DNA from: Opitutaceae bacterium | GTDB lineage: Bacteria; Verrucomicrobiota; Verrucomicrobiia; Opitutales; Opitutaceae | Assembly (NCBI GenBank): GCA_016794625.1 | Contig: JAEUGY010000113.1 | Coordinates: 1-64,000, forward strand | Length of the DNA stretch: 64,000 nt | Direction of reading: 5' to 3' | Part shown: piece by piece, positions 16,519 to 26,231 of the stretch | Numbering within the stretch: the first letter of the stretch is position 1 | How the letters are laid out: the number at the start of each line of letters is the position of its first letter | Notes under the pieces: generated by a model | The model's input: the letters and a program-made list of their open reading frames with translations, nothing else | Databases searched by the model: none | Told to the model about the DNA's origin: nothing | Made by a program: the position numbers and the translations under genes

Positions 16519-17703
16519 ATGGCGACCAAGCGCAACACCTCCCTCGATCGCGTGCTCGGCCGGCTCGACCAGCTTGATGCGATCAACCTGACCAATCTCG
16601 TGCAGCGTCTCGCGCGGGAGCGCGGACTATTCGAGGACATCTTCAATGTGCTCCAGGAAGGGGTGCTGGTCATCGACATGGAGGGCGTGATCGCCTACGC
16701 CAACGCCGCCGCCCAGCGTCTGATCGGCCTCGGGGCGGACGACGAACTCGCCGGGCAGACGCTCTGGCGCATGGTTCCCGGTCTCCGCCCTTCGCTCGGT
16801 GCGCTCATGGAGGATGACGCCGCGCTGCCGATCATGGCCCGGGAGTTCGAGCTCACCTATCCGGAGCCTCGCGTCGTGCGACTCTACATGGTGCCGTTCA
16901 AGTCGGAGGCGAAGAAGGGAGGGGGAAGGCGCTTTGCGGTGATCCTGACCGATGTGACCCGGGATCGTGAAAGCACCGAGAAACGTATCGAAAATGAACG
17001 TACGTCTTCCGTGCTGCTGCTCGCCGCCAGTGTCGCCCATGAGCTGGGCAATCCTCTCAATTCGCTCACCATCCACCTCCAGCTCATGGATCGCCGGATC
17101 AAGAAGCTCCGGCCGGCGGCGAAGGACAAGGACGCCGTGGCACTCGCGGAATCGGTGGCGGTGTGCCAGGCCGAGGTGCAGCGCCTCGACGGCATCATCA
17201 GCAATTTCCTCGAGGCGATCCGTCCGAGCCCGCCCAATCTGGTCGAATCGGATCTGGCGGAAATCCTGGCGGACGTCCTCCGATTCCAGCAGAACGAACT
17301 CGCCGACCGCGGCATTCAGGTGGAAGCGGAGACCCAGGCGCAGCTGCCGATCGTCATGGCGGATCGCAACCAGGTGAAGCAGGTGTTCTTCAACATCATC
17401 AAGAACGCGATGGAGGCGATGTCACCCGGAGGCCGGCTGCGCATCGCGGCGGCGGCGGACGACGACTACGTCACCGTGGCGTTTGGCGACAACGGCAGCG
17501 GCATCAAACAGGCGGACCTGGTGCGCATGTTCCAGCCCTACCACACCACCAAACCGGGCGGCCATGGATTGGGATTGATGATTGTCCAGCGCATCCTGCG
17601 TGAACACGGCGGCCAGGTGGGCATTGAGAGCAAAGAAGGCGTGGGCACGGTGGTGACCCTGCAGTTTCCTCGCAAGGACCGCCGGGTGCGCATGCTGACC
17701 TAG
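16519..17703 (+). CDS. Cytoplasmic PAS-domain sensor histidine kinase (NtrB-like)
   Basis: A 394-residue kinase without membrane segments or signal peptide. A PAS domain occupies about residues 38-145 ('LFEDIFNVLQEGVLVIDMEGVIAYANAAAQRLIGLGADDELAGQTLWRMVPGL'). The dimerisation/phosphoacceptor helix is 'LLAASVAHELGNPLNSLTIHLQLM' with His174. The ATPase domain has 'NQVKQVFFNIIKNAMEAMSPGGRL' (N-box), 'FGDNGSGIK' and 'TTKPGGHGLGLMIVQRIL'. It lies directly upstream of an NtrC-type regulator on the same strand, so the pair should act together. What is sensed is unknown. The ATG at 16519 is 13 bp past rnhB and gives a normal N-terminus. Confidence 0.9.
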   Translation: MATKRNTSLDRVLGRLDQLDAINLTNLVQRLARERGLFEDIFNVLQEGVLVIDMEGVIAYANAAAQRLIGLGADDELAGQTLWRMVPGLRPSLGALMEDDAALPIMAREFELTYPEPRVVRLYMVPFKSEAKKGGGRRFAVILTDVTRDRESTEKRIENERTSSVLLLAASVAHELGNPLNSLTIHLQLMDRRIKKLRPAAKDKDAVALAESVAVCQAEVQRLDGIISNFLEAIRPSPPNLVESDLAEILADVLRFQQNELADRGIQVEAETQAQLPIVMADRNQVKQVFFNIIKNAMEAMSPGGRLRIAAAADDDYVTVAFGDNGSGIKQADLVRMFQPYHTTKPGGHGLGLMIVQRILREHGGQVGIESKEGVGTVVTLQFPRKDRRVRMLT

Positions 17704-17876
17704 ATGCTCCGGCCGGACCGGGTGGCGACCGCGCGCCTGCGAGCGGGCCGATTTCGGGCGCGGCCGTCGCAATCGACTCAGTGCGTTTATGTTGAGTGAT
17801 TGGCGTCTCTGGCAGGTGATCCCGGTTTCCTTCCTGCGCGCTTGACCGTCCGTCTCGGCCTCGTGTGAATCAAGCC

Positions 17877-19328
17877 ATGGTCCCGAGCGTTTTGATCGTA
17901 GACGACGAGAAGCACACCCGCGAAGGCCTGCAGCAGGCCCTGGAGGAGAGCTACGACGTGACTGTGGCCGGCAATGCGGATGAAGCGTTCAACCTGATGG
18001 AGTCGCAGGAATTTGACGTCATCCTGACCGACCTGCGCATGCCCGGTGGCAAGAGTGGACTGAAGGTGATCGACAAGGCGCTCACGATGGCCAACCGGCC
18101 GGCCGTCATCATGATGACCGCGTATGGAAATATTGATACGGCGGTCGAGGCGATGAAGCGGGGCGCCGTCGATTTTCTGACCAAGCCCGTGAACATCGAG
18201 CGCCTCGAGATTCTCGTGCAGCGGGCGCTCAAGAACAAGACACTGGAAGTCGAGGTCAAGCAGCTCCACGAGCGTCTGGACGAGAAATTCAGCATTGAGG
18301 GTATCCTCGGGCACTCACCCAAGCTGGAGGAGGTGCTGGAGCGCGTCCGCCTCGTCGCACCCTCAAAGGCGACCATTCTGATCGAGGGCGAAAGCGGCAC
18401 GGGCAAGGAGTTGATTGCGCAGGCCATCCATCAGGTCAGTCCCCGGGCCCGGGCTCCGTTTGTGGCGGTGCACTGTGCGGCCCTTTCTGAAAGCCTGCTG
18501 GAGAGCGAGATTTTCGGCCACGAGCGCGGAGCATTCACGGGCGCCACCGAACGCCGCATCGGACGCTTTGAGTCAGCCGATCGAGGCACCCTGTTTCTCG
18601 ATGAAATCGGAGAAATCACCGCGAGCACGCAAGTGAAGCTGCTACGGTTCCTTGAGACAAAGACGGTGGAGCGGGTCGGAGGCAACAAACCGCTGGAGCT
18701 GGATGTACGCCTGGTGGCGGCGACCAACCGATCGCTCGAAAAAATGGTGCGCGACGGCAAGTTTCGCGAGGACCTCTACTTCCGACTCAATGTCGTCCGG
18801 ATCACGCTGCCGCCCCTGCGCGAACGCACGGACGATGTTCCCCTGCTGCTCGGTCACTTTCTCAAGTTGTTTTCCGCAGAGAATGAGTTGCCTCCGTTGG
18901 TCGTAGATCCCGCCGCAATGCGCCATCTTCAGGCCTATCCCTGGCCAGGCAACATTCGTGAACTGCGGAACTTCGCGGAGAATGTCGTCGTGCTCCAGCA
19001 TGGCCGCCGGTTGACCGAGTTTGACCTCGAACCCAAGTTTCGTGGCGGTGCCCCGGTTCTCGCGCTCCCGTCCGCCGCCACGTCCGGGCCCCTGGCTCTA
19101 CCTAGTGGCGAGCCCGGTTCTTCGAACGCCTCTGAGCTGTCCGCGGCGTGGTCGGCCACGAATGATCGAACCCTGTCCGTGGAGGAGAATGAGAAACGCC
19201 TCCTTCATGAAGCCCTCGTCAAAGCGCGCGGCAACCGGACCCGGGCAGCGCAAATGATGGGAATCAGTCGCCGCACCCTGCACCGTAAATTGGCGCAGTG
19301 GCCTGACTTAGATGTTTCGGACTCGTGA
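17877..19328 (+). CDS. NtrC-family sigma-54-dependent response regulator
   Basis: A 483-residue activator of sigma-54 RNA polymerase. Receiver domain: 'SVLIVDDEKHTREGLQQALE', phosphoacceptor Asp52 in 'ILTDLRMPGG' and Lys103 in 'FLTKPVN'. AAA+ domain: Walker A 'GESGTGKE' (171-178), the sigma-54 contact loop GAFTGA (218-223), Walker B 'GTLFLDEIGEI', and 'RELRNFAENVVVL'. A Gly/Ser/Pro linker leads to a Fis-type helix-turn-helix at the end ('RTRAAQMMGISRRTLHRKLAQW'). An in-frame GTG at 17865 would add four residues; ATG is preferred. The partner kinase is 173 bp upstream. No -24/-12 target promoter was recognised nearby. Confidence 0.92.
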   Translation: MVPSVLIVDDEKHTREGLQQALEESYDVTVAGNADEAFNLMESQEFDVILTDLRMPGGKSGLKVIDKALTMANRPAVIMMTAYGNIDTAVEAMKRGAVDFLTKPVNIERLEILVQRALKNKTLEVEVKQLHERLDEKFSIEGILGHSPKLEEVLERVRLVAPSKATILIEGESGTGKELIAQAIHQVSPRARAPFVAVHCAALSESLLESEIFGHERGAFTGATERRIGRFESADRGTLFLDEIGEITASTQVKLLRFLETKTVERVGGNKPLELDVRLVAATNRSLEKMVRDGKFREDLYFRLNVVRITLPPLRERTDDVPLLLGHFLKLFSAENELPPLVVDPAAMRHLQAYPWPGNIRELRNFAENVVVLQHGRRLTEFDLEPKFRGGAPVLALPSAATSGPLALPSGEPGSSNASELSAAWSATNDRTLSVEENEKRLLHEALVKARGNRTRAAQMMGISRRTLHRKLAQWPDLDVSDS

Positions 19329-19363
19329 CTTTGGCCTGAAGGGCAATTGCTCCAAAAAACCTA

Positions 19364-19390
19364 TTGACGATCGACCGGCCACCGTATCTC
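19364..19390 (+). promoter_or_regulatory. Putative sigma-70 promoter of tRNA-Gly
   Basis: TTGACG at 19364-19369 and TATCTC at 19385-19390 are separated by 15 bp, slightly short of the ideal 17. The -10 hexamer ends 15 bp before the tRNA's first base. It sits in the 77-bp gap between the NtrC-type gene and the tRNA. Confidence 0.42.
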
Positions 19391-19405
19391 TTCCCCCTCC
19401 TGTCT

Positions 19406-19481
<76 letters not shown>

Positions 19482-19490
19482 TTTTTGTAG

Positions 19491-19531
19491 AAACCCCGGT
19501 CGCCCTTGTGGTTGCCGGGGTTTTTGTTTTT
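19491..19531 (+). terminator. Rho-independent terminator of the tRNA-Gly transcript
   Basis: AACCCCGG (19492-19499) pairs perfectly with CCGGGGTT (19515-19522), followed by a T-rich run to 19531. It begins 10 bp after the tRNA's CCA. Confidence 0.88.
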
Positions 19532-19722
19532 CCGATCAGGTGGGGCGGGGCAGTGGAGGTGGGCGAACGCGACGCCGACCTTGGCGCGGAAACCCAGGCT
19601 CCGGGGAAAGCAATGGCGCTGCCGACTGGGGTGGCAGTCGTGGGGTGTGGCGACGTTGAACCGCCGGCGATCCCTGAGGCGCGGGCGACGCGCTTCGGCT
19701 GCGGGACCGCCGGCGGATGAAA

Positions 19723-22056
19723 CTAAAAGCGCAGGCCTGCGGTAAAACGCACCGTGCGCCCCTCCGGGTAGTAGGCGGCAACGGTCATCTCCTTTTCGTC
19801 AAAAAGGTTGTTCACGTTCACCGAGAAATCGAGACGTGCGCCGTTGCTCAGGCGCTTGGGAGCGTAGCCGAGAACCAGGCCCCACTCGTCCACGGTGCGG
19901 TTGAAGTAGGGCACGGAAATCGCCGTTCCGGTGGCATTGGCGGTCGGGGCAATGCGGAGGTGTTCCTTCGCAAACTGGTAGGTCAGTCCCAGACGAAGGC
20001 CGCGCAGGACGCCATCGCGGACATTGTAGCGCGCGGCCAATGAATAGGTGCGCGGGGGCATGGCCTGCGTTCCGGTCGGACGCGTGCCGACCAGACTGGG
20101 CGTGCTGGCGTGCTTCACAATGCGCACCTCGGTCCAGGCCATGTTGGCCAGCAGCGTCAGATTGGATGACACCTTGCCGCCCACGTCGATGCTCATGCCG
20201 CGCGCACGTGTGCTGGCTCCAGGGATGGAGCGGGGGAGGGAGAGATCGGTGCCGCCGGGATTGTCCGGATTGTCGGTGACTTCGTTCTCCTGTTCGACGT
20301 TGAAGACGGCCAGCGTGTAGGAGAACCGGTCCTCCATCAGCGCACCTTTGAGCCCGGCTTCACCTCCGAAGGACTCGAGGTTGCCCAGAAGCGCGCCGGT
20401 GTTGGCGTCAAACTGGGGCGAGGGGTTGAATCCGCTGGCGACATTGACATAGCCCACCAGCCGGCGGTCGAGCACGCGGTAGTTGGCGCCGGTGCTATAG
20501 GTGAATTTCTTCGCGGTGCCTTCGGTCGTGTTGACCGTGTACTCCGCCCAGTCGTGGCGTGCGGAACCGGTCAGGTACAGGCGGCCGTCCATCATCTCGA
20601 TCGTATGATTGAGCAGGCTGCCATAGTAGAAGCGGTCGAACTTCGACGCGGCGAGGGACCACGTCGCCGGGTTGAAGGCAGGGTTGACGTAGTAGCCGGA
20701 CACCGAAGGATTGAACGGATCCGGGTTCTTCCAGGCGTTGAGCTGCGCCGTGGTCGTATAGCCAAGGGCGTTCAGCGCGCTGTTCAACGCGGTCCCGCTG
20801 AGCGCGTAGGTATTCGTGGCCTGATCATTGTAGTACGTGTCAAAGGTGATCAACGTGCGCTGCTTGGTCCGGGTGTTCCATTTTTTCGTCAGGTCGATCT
20901 GCATCCCCTTTTCTTCGTAGTCGATCGTTTGGTACGCGCCGGCCCGGTCGCCCGTCCAAATGCCGCGACTGGTATCGACCCAGGTGCCGACGAGGGTGTT
21001 CAACACCGCCTGGCGCGCCGCGGTGGGGTTGACGGCCCAGGTGGCCGGTGTCGATGTGCCGTCCTTCAGAAATTCCCGGGTGGTGTAGGAGAGATTCGCG
21101 CGCAAACTCAGGTCGGGGCTGATGCGGTGTTCGAGCGTGAGGTAGCTGGAGTTGGCCGTGCGTTTGACAAAGTTGTGCGCCCCGTTGACGGCGAAGCGGG
21201 CGAGGCGGTCGCCGAGCACTCGATCGGGCATGTAGAAGACCGACCCTTCGGTGATCGTCTGGGGGCCGCTCACCCGGGTCCAGCGGGTGAATGCCTGCCC
21301 TCCCTGCATCAGGCGATCGGTGTATTCGTGTTCCAGCGTGATCTGTGTGTTCGGCGAGAGCTTGTAGGCGACGGAACCGGAAAGGTTGAGGGTTCGGTTG
21401 TACCAAAAGTCCGTGGGGCGTTCGAAGTCGTAGTAGGCCGCGTCGACCCGGTAGAAGAGTTTGCCCGGAATGATCGGTCCGGTGATGTCACCCGTGATGC
21501 GCTGGTAGTCGTAGGATCCAGTGACGGCACTCAAGCCCGCGGCGTACTTGGTGCCCGGCTTCTTGGAGATGTAGTTGACGACTCCGCCTGGTGAGACGCG
21601 GCCGTAGATCGCCGACTGGGGGCCCTTGATGACCTCGGTGCGTGCGATGCTGTTCGAGTCGGGCGCCTGCGAGCGGGCGAAACCGTTGCGGAAGTAAGGA
21701 ACACTAAATCCGCGCAACCGCGTCCCACCACCGCCACCCTGTGCGGGGTCACCCGCCGCCATGCCGGAGATGAAGGGAGCCTGCTGGTCGAGGTCAAACA
21801 GCTGGAACTCCTTCACGAAGTCCTCGGTGAGGACGGAGATCGAGAAGGGCAGGTTGATGATGTCAGCGACGACACGGGTGCCCGACGTGCTCTCCGTGGC
21901 CACGAAGCTGTCGTCGCTCGCCGTGCTGACACTAAACTCCGGCAGCGCGAGAACCTCCTCCGATACCGGTTTGGTTTCAGTCTGGGCGAGCGCCCCTAGG
22001 GTGGGCAGAATTGCTGTCAGGAGGATCAGTCTGCGGGCGGAGTAGGCACTTTTCAT
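19723..22056 (-). CDS. TonB-dependent outer-membrane receptor
   Basis: A 777-residue outer-membrane receptor importing a substrate with TonB energy. The signal peptide is 1-26 ('LILLTAILPTLGALAQ'). A short 'EEVLALPEFSVSTASDDSFVATESTSGTR' stretch follows; many opitutal receptors have this type of N-terminus in place of a clear TonB box. The plug domain has 'LPFSISVLTEDFVKEF', 'TRLRGFSVPYFRNGF', 'RTEVIKGPQSAIYGRVSPGGVVNYISKKP', typical of the siderophore-receptor branch (FhuA/FpvA-like). The 22-strand barrel ends 'YYPEGRTVRFTAGLRF' with terminal Phe. The start is set by the signal peptide. A TATACT hexamer (on the minus strand, 22120-22125) and a copy of the shared operator-like repeat lie upstream, grouping it with the FAD and GH16 genes. 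The ligand is unknown. Confidence 0.92.
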   Translation of the reverse strand: MKSAYSARRLILLTAILPTLGALAQTETKPVSEEVLALPEFSVSTASDDSFVATESTSGTRVVADIINLPFSISVLTEDFVKEFQLFDLDQQAPFISGMAAGDPAQGGGGGTRLRGFSVPYFRNGFARSQAPDSNSIARTEVIKGPQSAIYGRVSPGGVVNYISKKPGTKYAAGLSAVTGSYDYQRITGDITGPIIPGKLFYRVDAAYYDFERPTDFWYNRTLNLSGSVAYKLSPNTQITLEHEYTDRLMQGGQAFTRWTRVSGPQTITEGSVFYMPDRVLGDRLARFAVNGAHNFVKRTANSSYLTLEHRISPDLSLRANLSYTTREFLKDGTSTPATWAVNPTAARQAVLNTLVGTWVDTSRGIWTGDRAGAYQTIDYEEKGMQIDLTKKWNTRTKQRTLITFDTYYNDQATNTYALSGTALNSALNALGYTTTAQLNAWKNPDPFNPSVSGYYVNPAFNPATWSLAASKFDRFYYGSLLNHTIEMMDGRLYLTGSARHDWAEYTVNTTEGTAKKFTYSTGANYRVLDRRLVGYVNVASGFNPSPQFDANTGALLGNLESFGGEAGLKGALMEDRFSYTLAVFNVEQENEVTDNPDNPGGTDLSLPRSIPGASTRARGMSIDVGGKVSSNLTLLANMAWTEVRIVKHASTPSLVGTRPTGTQAMPPRTYSLAARYNVRDGVLRGLRLGLTYQFAKEHLRIAPTANATGTAISVPYFNRTVDEWGLVLGYAPKRLSNGARLDFSVNVNNLFDEKEMTVAAYYPEGRTVRFTAGLRF

Positions 22057-22158
22057 TGGGAAACGGGTTTCGTTGGGGGGAAGAGGGGCAAGATCCTGCA
22101 AACCAAGGCTTACCGCGGAAGTATAGTTGGCGCGTCCGTGGACGCGATCACGCTGATT

Positions 22159-22172
22159 TTGAAACCCTTCAA
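22159..22172 (-). promoter_or_regulatory. Operator-like inverted repeat, copy 1 (TonB receptor)
   Basis: The inverted repeat TTGAA-ACCC-TTCAA lies about 103 bp upstream of the TonB receptor start. Read in the receptor's direction it is TTGAAGGGTTTCAAA, followed after 12 nt by GCGTCC (22140-22145 on the plus strand). The TATACT -10-like hexamer is about 33 bp further downstream. Matching copies occur at 23747 and 30526. Confidence 0.68.
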
Positions 22173-22307
22173 TCCCTGGTCTCATTCCTCATGAAACGAG
22201 GGTGCGCTTCGCGCCAAGCGTGCTGTGAACCGGCGGATAGCTCGAGGCTCGGACCTTGGCAGGGGAGTGGAGGAGACCGGCGATCGCCCGTCTCAGTCGC
22301 CGGGGAG

Positions 22308-23633
22308 TCATTGTCGCGGCCGCTGGGCGAGCACGTCTCTCATCCACGTGCGCGTCGCAACGGTCGAGGGGCGGTCCTCGAGATACTCCACGTCCACATG
22401 CACTCCGGGTCCCAGGTTGGCCGGCTCAGCAAACCACGGTCGCCCCTTCAGACGAGCTGCGCGTTCATCCCAGCCGAGCCCCACCTTTTTCCAGCCGGCG
22501 CCATCGGAGGTCTGCCAAGGCCGGCCTGGATTCGTTCCCACGAACGCCAGCCACCACGCAGCGATGCGGTCGTTGCGCAGCGCCAGATAGTTGGCTGCAT
22601 ACTCCCCACGGGAGAAACCGACGAAGAACACCGCCCCGGCGTCACCGCCATACCGGTCGCAGACGAGGCGCAGCGCCTCGACACAGTAGTCCGCGGTCTT
22701 GTCGATGTTGCCCCATCCGTCGGTCTGTTCGCCCTGTCCGTCCTCACTGATGAACGGCAGATTGAGGCAGATGTAGGTCTCACCGCGTGCCAGGCCATAC
22801 GCGAGGTTTCCCTGCTCGGTCAGGCCGGTCGAATGGCAGAACTTATGGTAGAAGACGTTTCCGGTGTACTCGACAATGATGGGATACGTGCCACCCGGCT
22901 GCCATTCGCGAGGGAGCGTGAGTACGTGAGTAACACGGGTCTTTTCCCAACCCGGCAGCTGCTGGTAAACGCGGCGCCCGGGCCCGGGGGCCTCCCGCGA
23001 AATGTCGGGCACGAGCACGCGGCCGGAAACGGTGTGCGTGGGCGTTGGATTGTCGCCGGTCGCTCGGATACTTCGGACGCGGAGCGAAGGGGCGGTACGG
23101 TTGTCGCCAACGATGAGTTCCAGCCACCGGATCGAGGCCGGGTTGGTCGCCGGGGTGAAGACATCCTTGCCGGGGTAGCGGGTGTGGAGGTCGATCTTGA
23201 ACGTACCGCGCTGACCGGGTGCAAGCGTCTCGCGTCCGGCGGCGGGACCACCCTCGGGGGTGAAGGTGCTCACGCCACCCCAGCCGTTGCCCGACAGCGC
23301 CCAAAAGGTGAAGCGCAGGGGTTTGTCACTGGTGTTTTCGATGTCGGCTTCGACATACCGAAAACGAGAGAGGTCTCTCCACGTTTCCGTGAGGGGCAAG
23401 ACCACACTGCCTTCGGAAGCCGGCGAGGCGCCCTTGATGTCCAAGGCACCGTCCACCACGGCAATCGTCACACCTCGCGCGGTGAGTTGCTCGGCCTTAA
23501 ACGAGGGGTCGAATTCGAATAGCTCCGCTGCTGTCATGGCGACCGTGGTGGCTAGCAGCGTCATCGCTCCCAGGCCAGAACGCAGGAGTTTCGGGATCGG
23601 GGTCAGCTGATAACGGCAGGGGTTGGCTTTCAT
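22308..23633 (-). CDS. Secreted alpha/beta-hydrolase-like protein
   Basis: A 441-residue protein. Signal peptide 1-36 ('MTLLATTVAMTAA'). An N-terminal beta-rich module (about 38-200) has 'DGALDIKGA', 'YVEADIENTSDKPLRFTFWALSGNGWGG' and 'WLELIVGDNR', like a carbohydrate-binding jelly roll. The hydrolase part (about 205-435) has 'YPIIVEYTGNVFYHKFCHSTG', then the nucleophile elbow Gly-Phe-Ser341-Arg-Gly ('GAVFFVGFSRGEYAANYLAL'), pointing to a serine esterase or depolymerase fold. A catalytic His near the C-terminus is plausible but not assigned. The start at 23633 gives the signal peptide. It is divergent from the FAD oxidoreductase, sharing an intergenic region with copy 2 of the repeat. Confidence 0.7.
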   Translation of the reverse strand: MKANPCRYQLTPIPKLLRSGLGAMTLLATTVAMTAAELFEFDPSFKAEQLTARGVTIAVVDGALDIKGASPASEGSVVLPLTETWRDLSRFRYVEADIENTSDKPLRFTFWALSGNGWGGVSTFTPEGGPAAGRETLAPGQRGTFKIDLHTRYPGKDVFTPATNPASIRWLELIVGDNRTAPSLRVRSIRATGDNPTPTHTVSGRVLVPDISREAPGPGRRVYQQLPGWEKTRVTHVLTLPREWQPGGTYPIIVEYTGNVFYHKFCHSTGLTEQGNLAYGLARGETYICLNLPFISEDGQGEQTDGWGNIDKTADYCVEALRLVCDRYGGDAGAVFFVGFSRGEYAANYLALRNDRIAAWWLAFVGTNPGRPWQTSDGAGWKKVGLGWDERAARLKGRPWFAEPANLGPGVHVDVEYLEDRPSTVATRTWMRDVLAQRPRQ

Positions 23634-23746
23634 GCGTTCACGAGCGTGTTGGCTCATCCATGAGAGGCTCTCGCCTCCTTTGTGATCGTCTCCGGCCGGG
23701 GGAGGATCAGGCCAAACGCCCACCGCGTCGAACGCAAATCTCGAAA

Positions 23747-23760
23747 TTGAAGGGTTTCAA
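23747..23760 (+). promoter_or_regulatory. Operator-like inverted repeat, copy 2 (FAD oxidoreductase/hydrolase)
   Basis: A perfect TTGAA-GGGT-TTCAA repeat in the divergent gap, 155 bp upstream of the FAD oxidoreductase start and 114 bp upstream of the hydrolase start. It has the same orientation toward the FAD gene as copy 1 has toward the receptor. After 12 nt comes GCTTCT (23774-23779), which also forms a second inverted repeat with AGAAGC at 23761-23766. A 10-bp palindrome, CTCCATGGAG, follows at 23778-23787. Confidence 0.7.
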
Positions 23761-23914
23761 AGAAGCAGTTCTAGCTTCTCCATGGAGGCGGGCTAAGCCC
23801 AGATTCGGTTGCAGTCACGTTTCATGCTCTGGTAAACCCCTCCTGATCCCAACCCCGCAAAGATCCGGTGTCTCTTTGGCCGCGTCCTGTGCGCCTTGGC
23901 CCGCCTCTTCCTCC

Positions 23915-26227
23915 ATGCACCCCACCCTCCGCTTCTCGCTCACCGTCACGTTCCTCACCGCCATTTTCGCCTTCGCCGCCCTCCCGGGTCGCGGTGCCGA
24001 GCATGTGCTGCTCGAAGCCGAGAATTTCCAGTCTCCCGGCGGCTGGTCCCTCGACACGCAGTTCATCGACCTCATGGGCTCGCCCTACTTGCTCGCCCAC
24101 GGTCTCGGCCAGCCGGTCAAGGACGCCACCACCTCCGTCACGTTCCCGTCCATCGGCAAATACCGCGTCTGGGTGCGCACCAAGGACTGGGTCGCGCACT
24201 GGGGCGCTCCGGGCGCGCCCGGCAAGTTTCAGGTGCTCATCGATGGCCAGCCGCTGCCCGAAACCTTCGGCACGAAGGGGGCCCAATGGTTCTGGCACGA
24301 CGGCGGCACCCTCGACCTCGCCAAGACCCAGGTCACCGTCGCTCTCCGCGATCTCACCGGTTTCAACGGCCGCTGCGATGCCATCTATTTCACCCAGGAT
24401 CTGCAGGGCACACCGCCCAACGACTCGACCCCGCTGGCTGCCTGGCGCAAAGCCGCCCTCCGCCTTCCGCCGGTCCCGGAAGACATGGGCGAGTTCGATC
24501 TCGTGGTGGTCGGAGGCGGGTACGGCGGCCTTGGCAGCGCGATCTCCGCTGCCCGCATGGGTCTCAAGGTCGCCCTCATCCAGAACCGCCCCGTCCTTGG
24601 CGGCAATGGCAGCTCCGAGGTGCGCGTGTGGGCCATGGGCCTGGTGCGGCGCGGCAAGTACCCGCACATCGGCGAAATGATCGAGGAGTTTGCCGACCGG
24701 GCGAAAAACTCGCCAGGCACCTACGAGGAATTTGGCGACGCCAAGAAGGAGGCGCACGTGCGTGCGGAGAAGAACATATCGCTGTTTCTCAACGAGCACG
24801 TCTTCGCGGCCGAGACCAAGGACAGCCGCATCGTTTCCGTGACCTCGCTCAACACGTCCAACAGCCGGGAGAAAACGTTCCGCGGCAAGATGTTTGTCGA
24901 CTGCACGGGCCACGGTTCGCTCGCCCATCTCGCCGCGGCGAAATACGAAATCGAACTCACGGATCTCCTCGGCATGTCCAACATGTGGGTCTGGTCCAAC
25001 GCCGATGCACCGCGCACCTTCCCCACCACGCCGTGGGCGCTCGACCTCACGATGGACGATTTCCCTTATCCGAAAATGGGCAAGGCCGACATGGCCACGA
25101 AGGGCAAGGGAGAGTGGTTTTGGGAGAGCGGCTTCAGCAAGCATCCGATCAACGATCTCGAACTCATCCGCGACTGGAATCTTCGCGCGGTCTTTGGCGC
25201 CTTCAACGCGATGAAGAACCGCGAAGGCAAGGCCGAACATCTCAACGCGAAGCTCGACTGGGTCGCCTACATTGGCGGCACCCGGGAATCGCGCCGGATT
25301 GTGGGTGACGTCATGCTGACGCACGAGGACATCATCACCAAACGCGAGTTCCCGGATGGCTGCGTGCCCAGCACGTGGAGCATCGACCTCCACTTTCCGC
25401 GCAAGGAATATGCCGGGAAGTTCCCCGACAATCCTTTCATTGCGGTCGCCCAGCACGACAAGCGCATCGATCGCGACTTCGGCTATCCCATTCCCTATCG
25501 CTGCCTTTACTCCGTCAATGTGACGAACCTGTTCATGGCTGGACGCAACATCAGCGTGACCGATCAGGCCTTGGGAACCGTGCGTGTGATGAAGACCATC
25601 GGCATGATGGGTGAGGTCGTGGGCAAAGCCGCGGCGGTCGCCCTCAAGCATAACGCCACTCCCCGCGAAGTCTATCACCTCTACTGGTCTGAGCTCGACG
25701 CATTGCTCAAGCTCCCCGGCCGCGCCCGCCGCGGACTCGATGGCATGTTTGATCTCAGCGGTCCCGCGCCCGGCCCGGTGATCGACGTCGGCGGCGGCAA
25801 CTTCGGTGTCAGCATCGTGTCGCTCAAGGGCATCGTGGTCGACAACAAGGCCGCAAAACTCACCGGGACTTGGACGAGCGGGGCCAGCCTCGATCACATC
25901 GGCCCCGACTACGCCTATGCGCGCGGCGCGGGGCACAAGGCGGTGTTTGAGTTTTCCGTGCCGGCTGACGGCCGCTATGAAGTTCGCTTCGCCACGGCTC
26001 CGCACGAGAACCGGGCAAGCAACACCGCGCTCACCCTCCGGCACGCGGACGGCGCGGCCTCGGTTTCGTTGAACCAAAGGAAGCCCGCCACCATCGACGG
26101 CTACTGGGTTTCGCTGGGCACCTTTCGCTTCGCCGCCGGCAAACCCGCATCCGTCGACGTCGACGCCAGCCGGACTGACGGCAACGCGCATATCGACGCC
26201 GTACAAATCCTGCCGGCAAACGAGTGA
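23915..26227 (+). CDS. Secreted FAD-dependent oxidoreductase with carbohydrate-binding ends
   Basis: A 770-residue exported flavoprotein. Signal peptide about 1-28. An N-terminal beta domain (about 32-165, 'HVLLEAENFQSPGGWSLDTQF...VWVRTKDWVAHW') resembles carbohydrate- or golvesin-type binding modules. The FAD domain begins at about 193 with the dinucleotide motif 'VVVGGGYGGLGSAISAARMGLKVALIQNRPVLGG' and continues with 'GKMFVDCTGHGSLAHLAAAKYEI' and 'NLFMAGRNISVTDQALGTVRVMKTIGMMGEVVGKAAAVAL', the PF12831-type pattern. A C-terminal beta domain (about 635-770) resembles the N-terminal one. The signal is of Sec rather than twin-arginine type, odd for a flavoprotein. It is convergent, 5 bp apart, with apbE. 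Confidence 0.86.
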   Translation: MHPTLRFSLTVTFLTAIFAFAALPGRGAEHVLLEAENFQSPGGWSLDTQFIDLMGSPYLLAHGLGQPVKDATTSVTFPSIGKYRVWVRTKDWVAHWGAPGAPGKFQVLIDGQPLPETFGTKGAQWFWHDGGTLDLAKTQVTVALRDLTGFNGRCDAIYFTQDLQGTPPNDSTPLAAWRKAALRLPPVPEDMGEFDLVVVGGGYGGLGSAISAARMGLKVALIQNRPVLGGNGSSEVRVWAMGLVRRGKYPHIGEMIEEFADRAKNSPGTYEEFGDAKKEAHVRAEKNISLFLNEHVFAAETKDSRIVSVTSLNTSNSREKTFRGKMFVDCTGHGSLAHLAAAKYEIELTDLLGMSNMWVWSNADAPRTFPTTPWALDLTMDDFPYPKMGKADMATKGKGEWFWESGFSKHPINDLELIRDWNLRAVFGAFNAMKNREGKAEHLNAKLDWVAYIGGTRESRRIVGDVMLTHEDIITKREFPDGCVPSTWSIDLHFPRKEYAGKFPDNPFIAVAQHDKRIDRDFGYPIPYRCLYSVNVTNLFMAGRNISVTDQALGTVRVMKTIGMMGEVVGKAAAVALKHNATPREVYHLYWSELDALLKLPGRARRGLDGMFDLSGPAPGPVIDVGGGNFGVSIVSLKGIVVDNKAAKLTGTWTSGASLDHIGPDYAYARGAGHKAVFEFSVPADGRYEVRFATAPHENRASNTALTLRHADGAASVSLNQRKPATIDGYWVSLGTFRFAAGKPASVDVDASRTDGNAHIDAVQILPANE

Positions 26228-26231
26228 TGGG

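Noticed and set aside
23822..26206. A 794-residue open frame on the minus strand opposite the FAD oxidoreductase
   Set aside because: It mirrors the codon positions of a clearly recognised flavoprotein, contains runs of Val/Gly/Glu typical of GC-rich antisense frames, and has no domain or signal.
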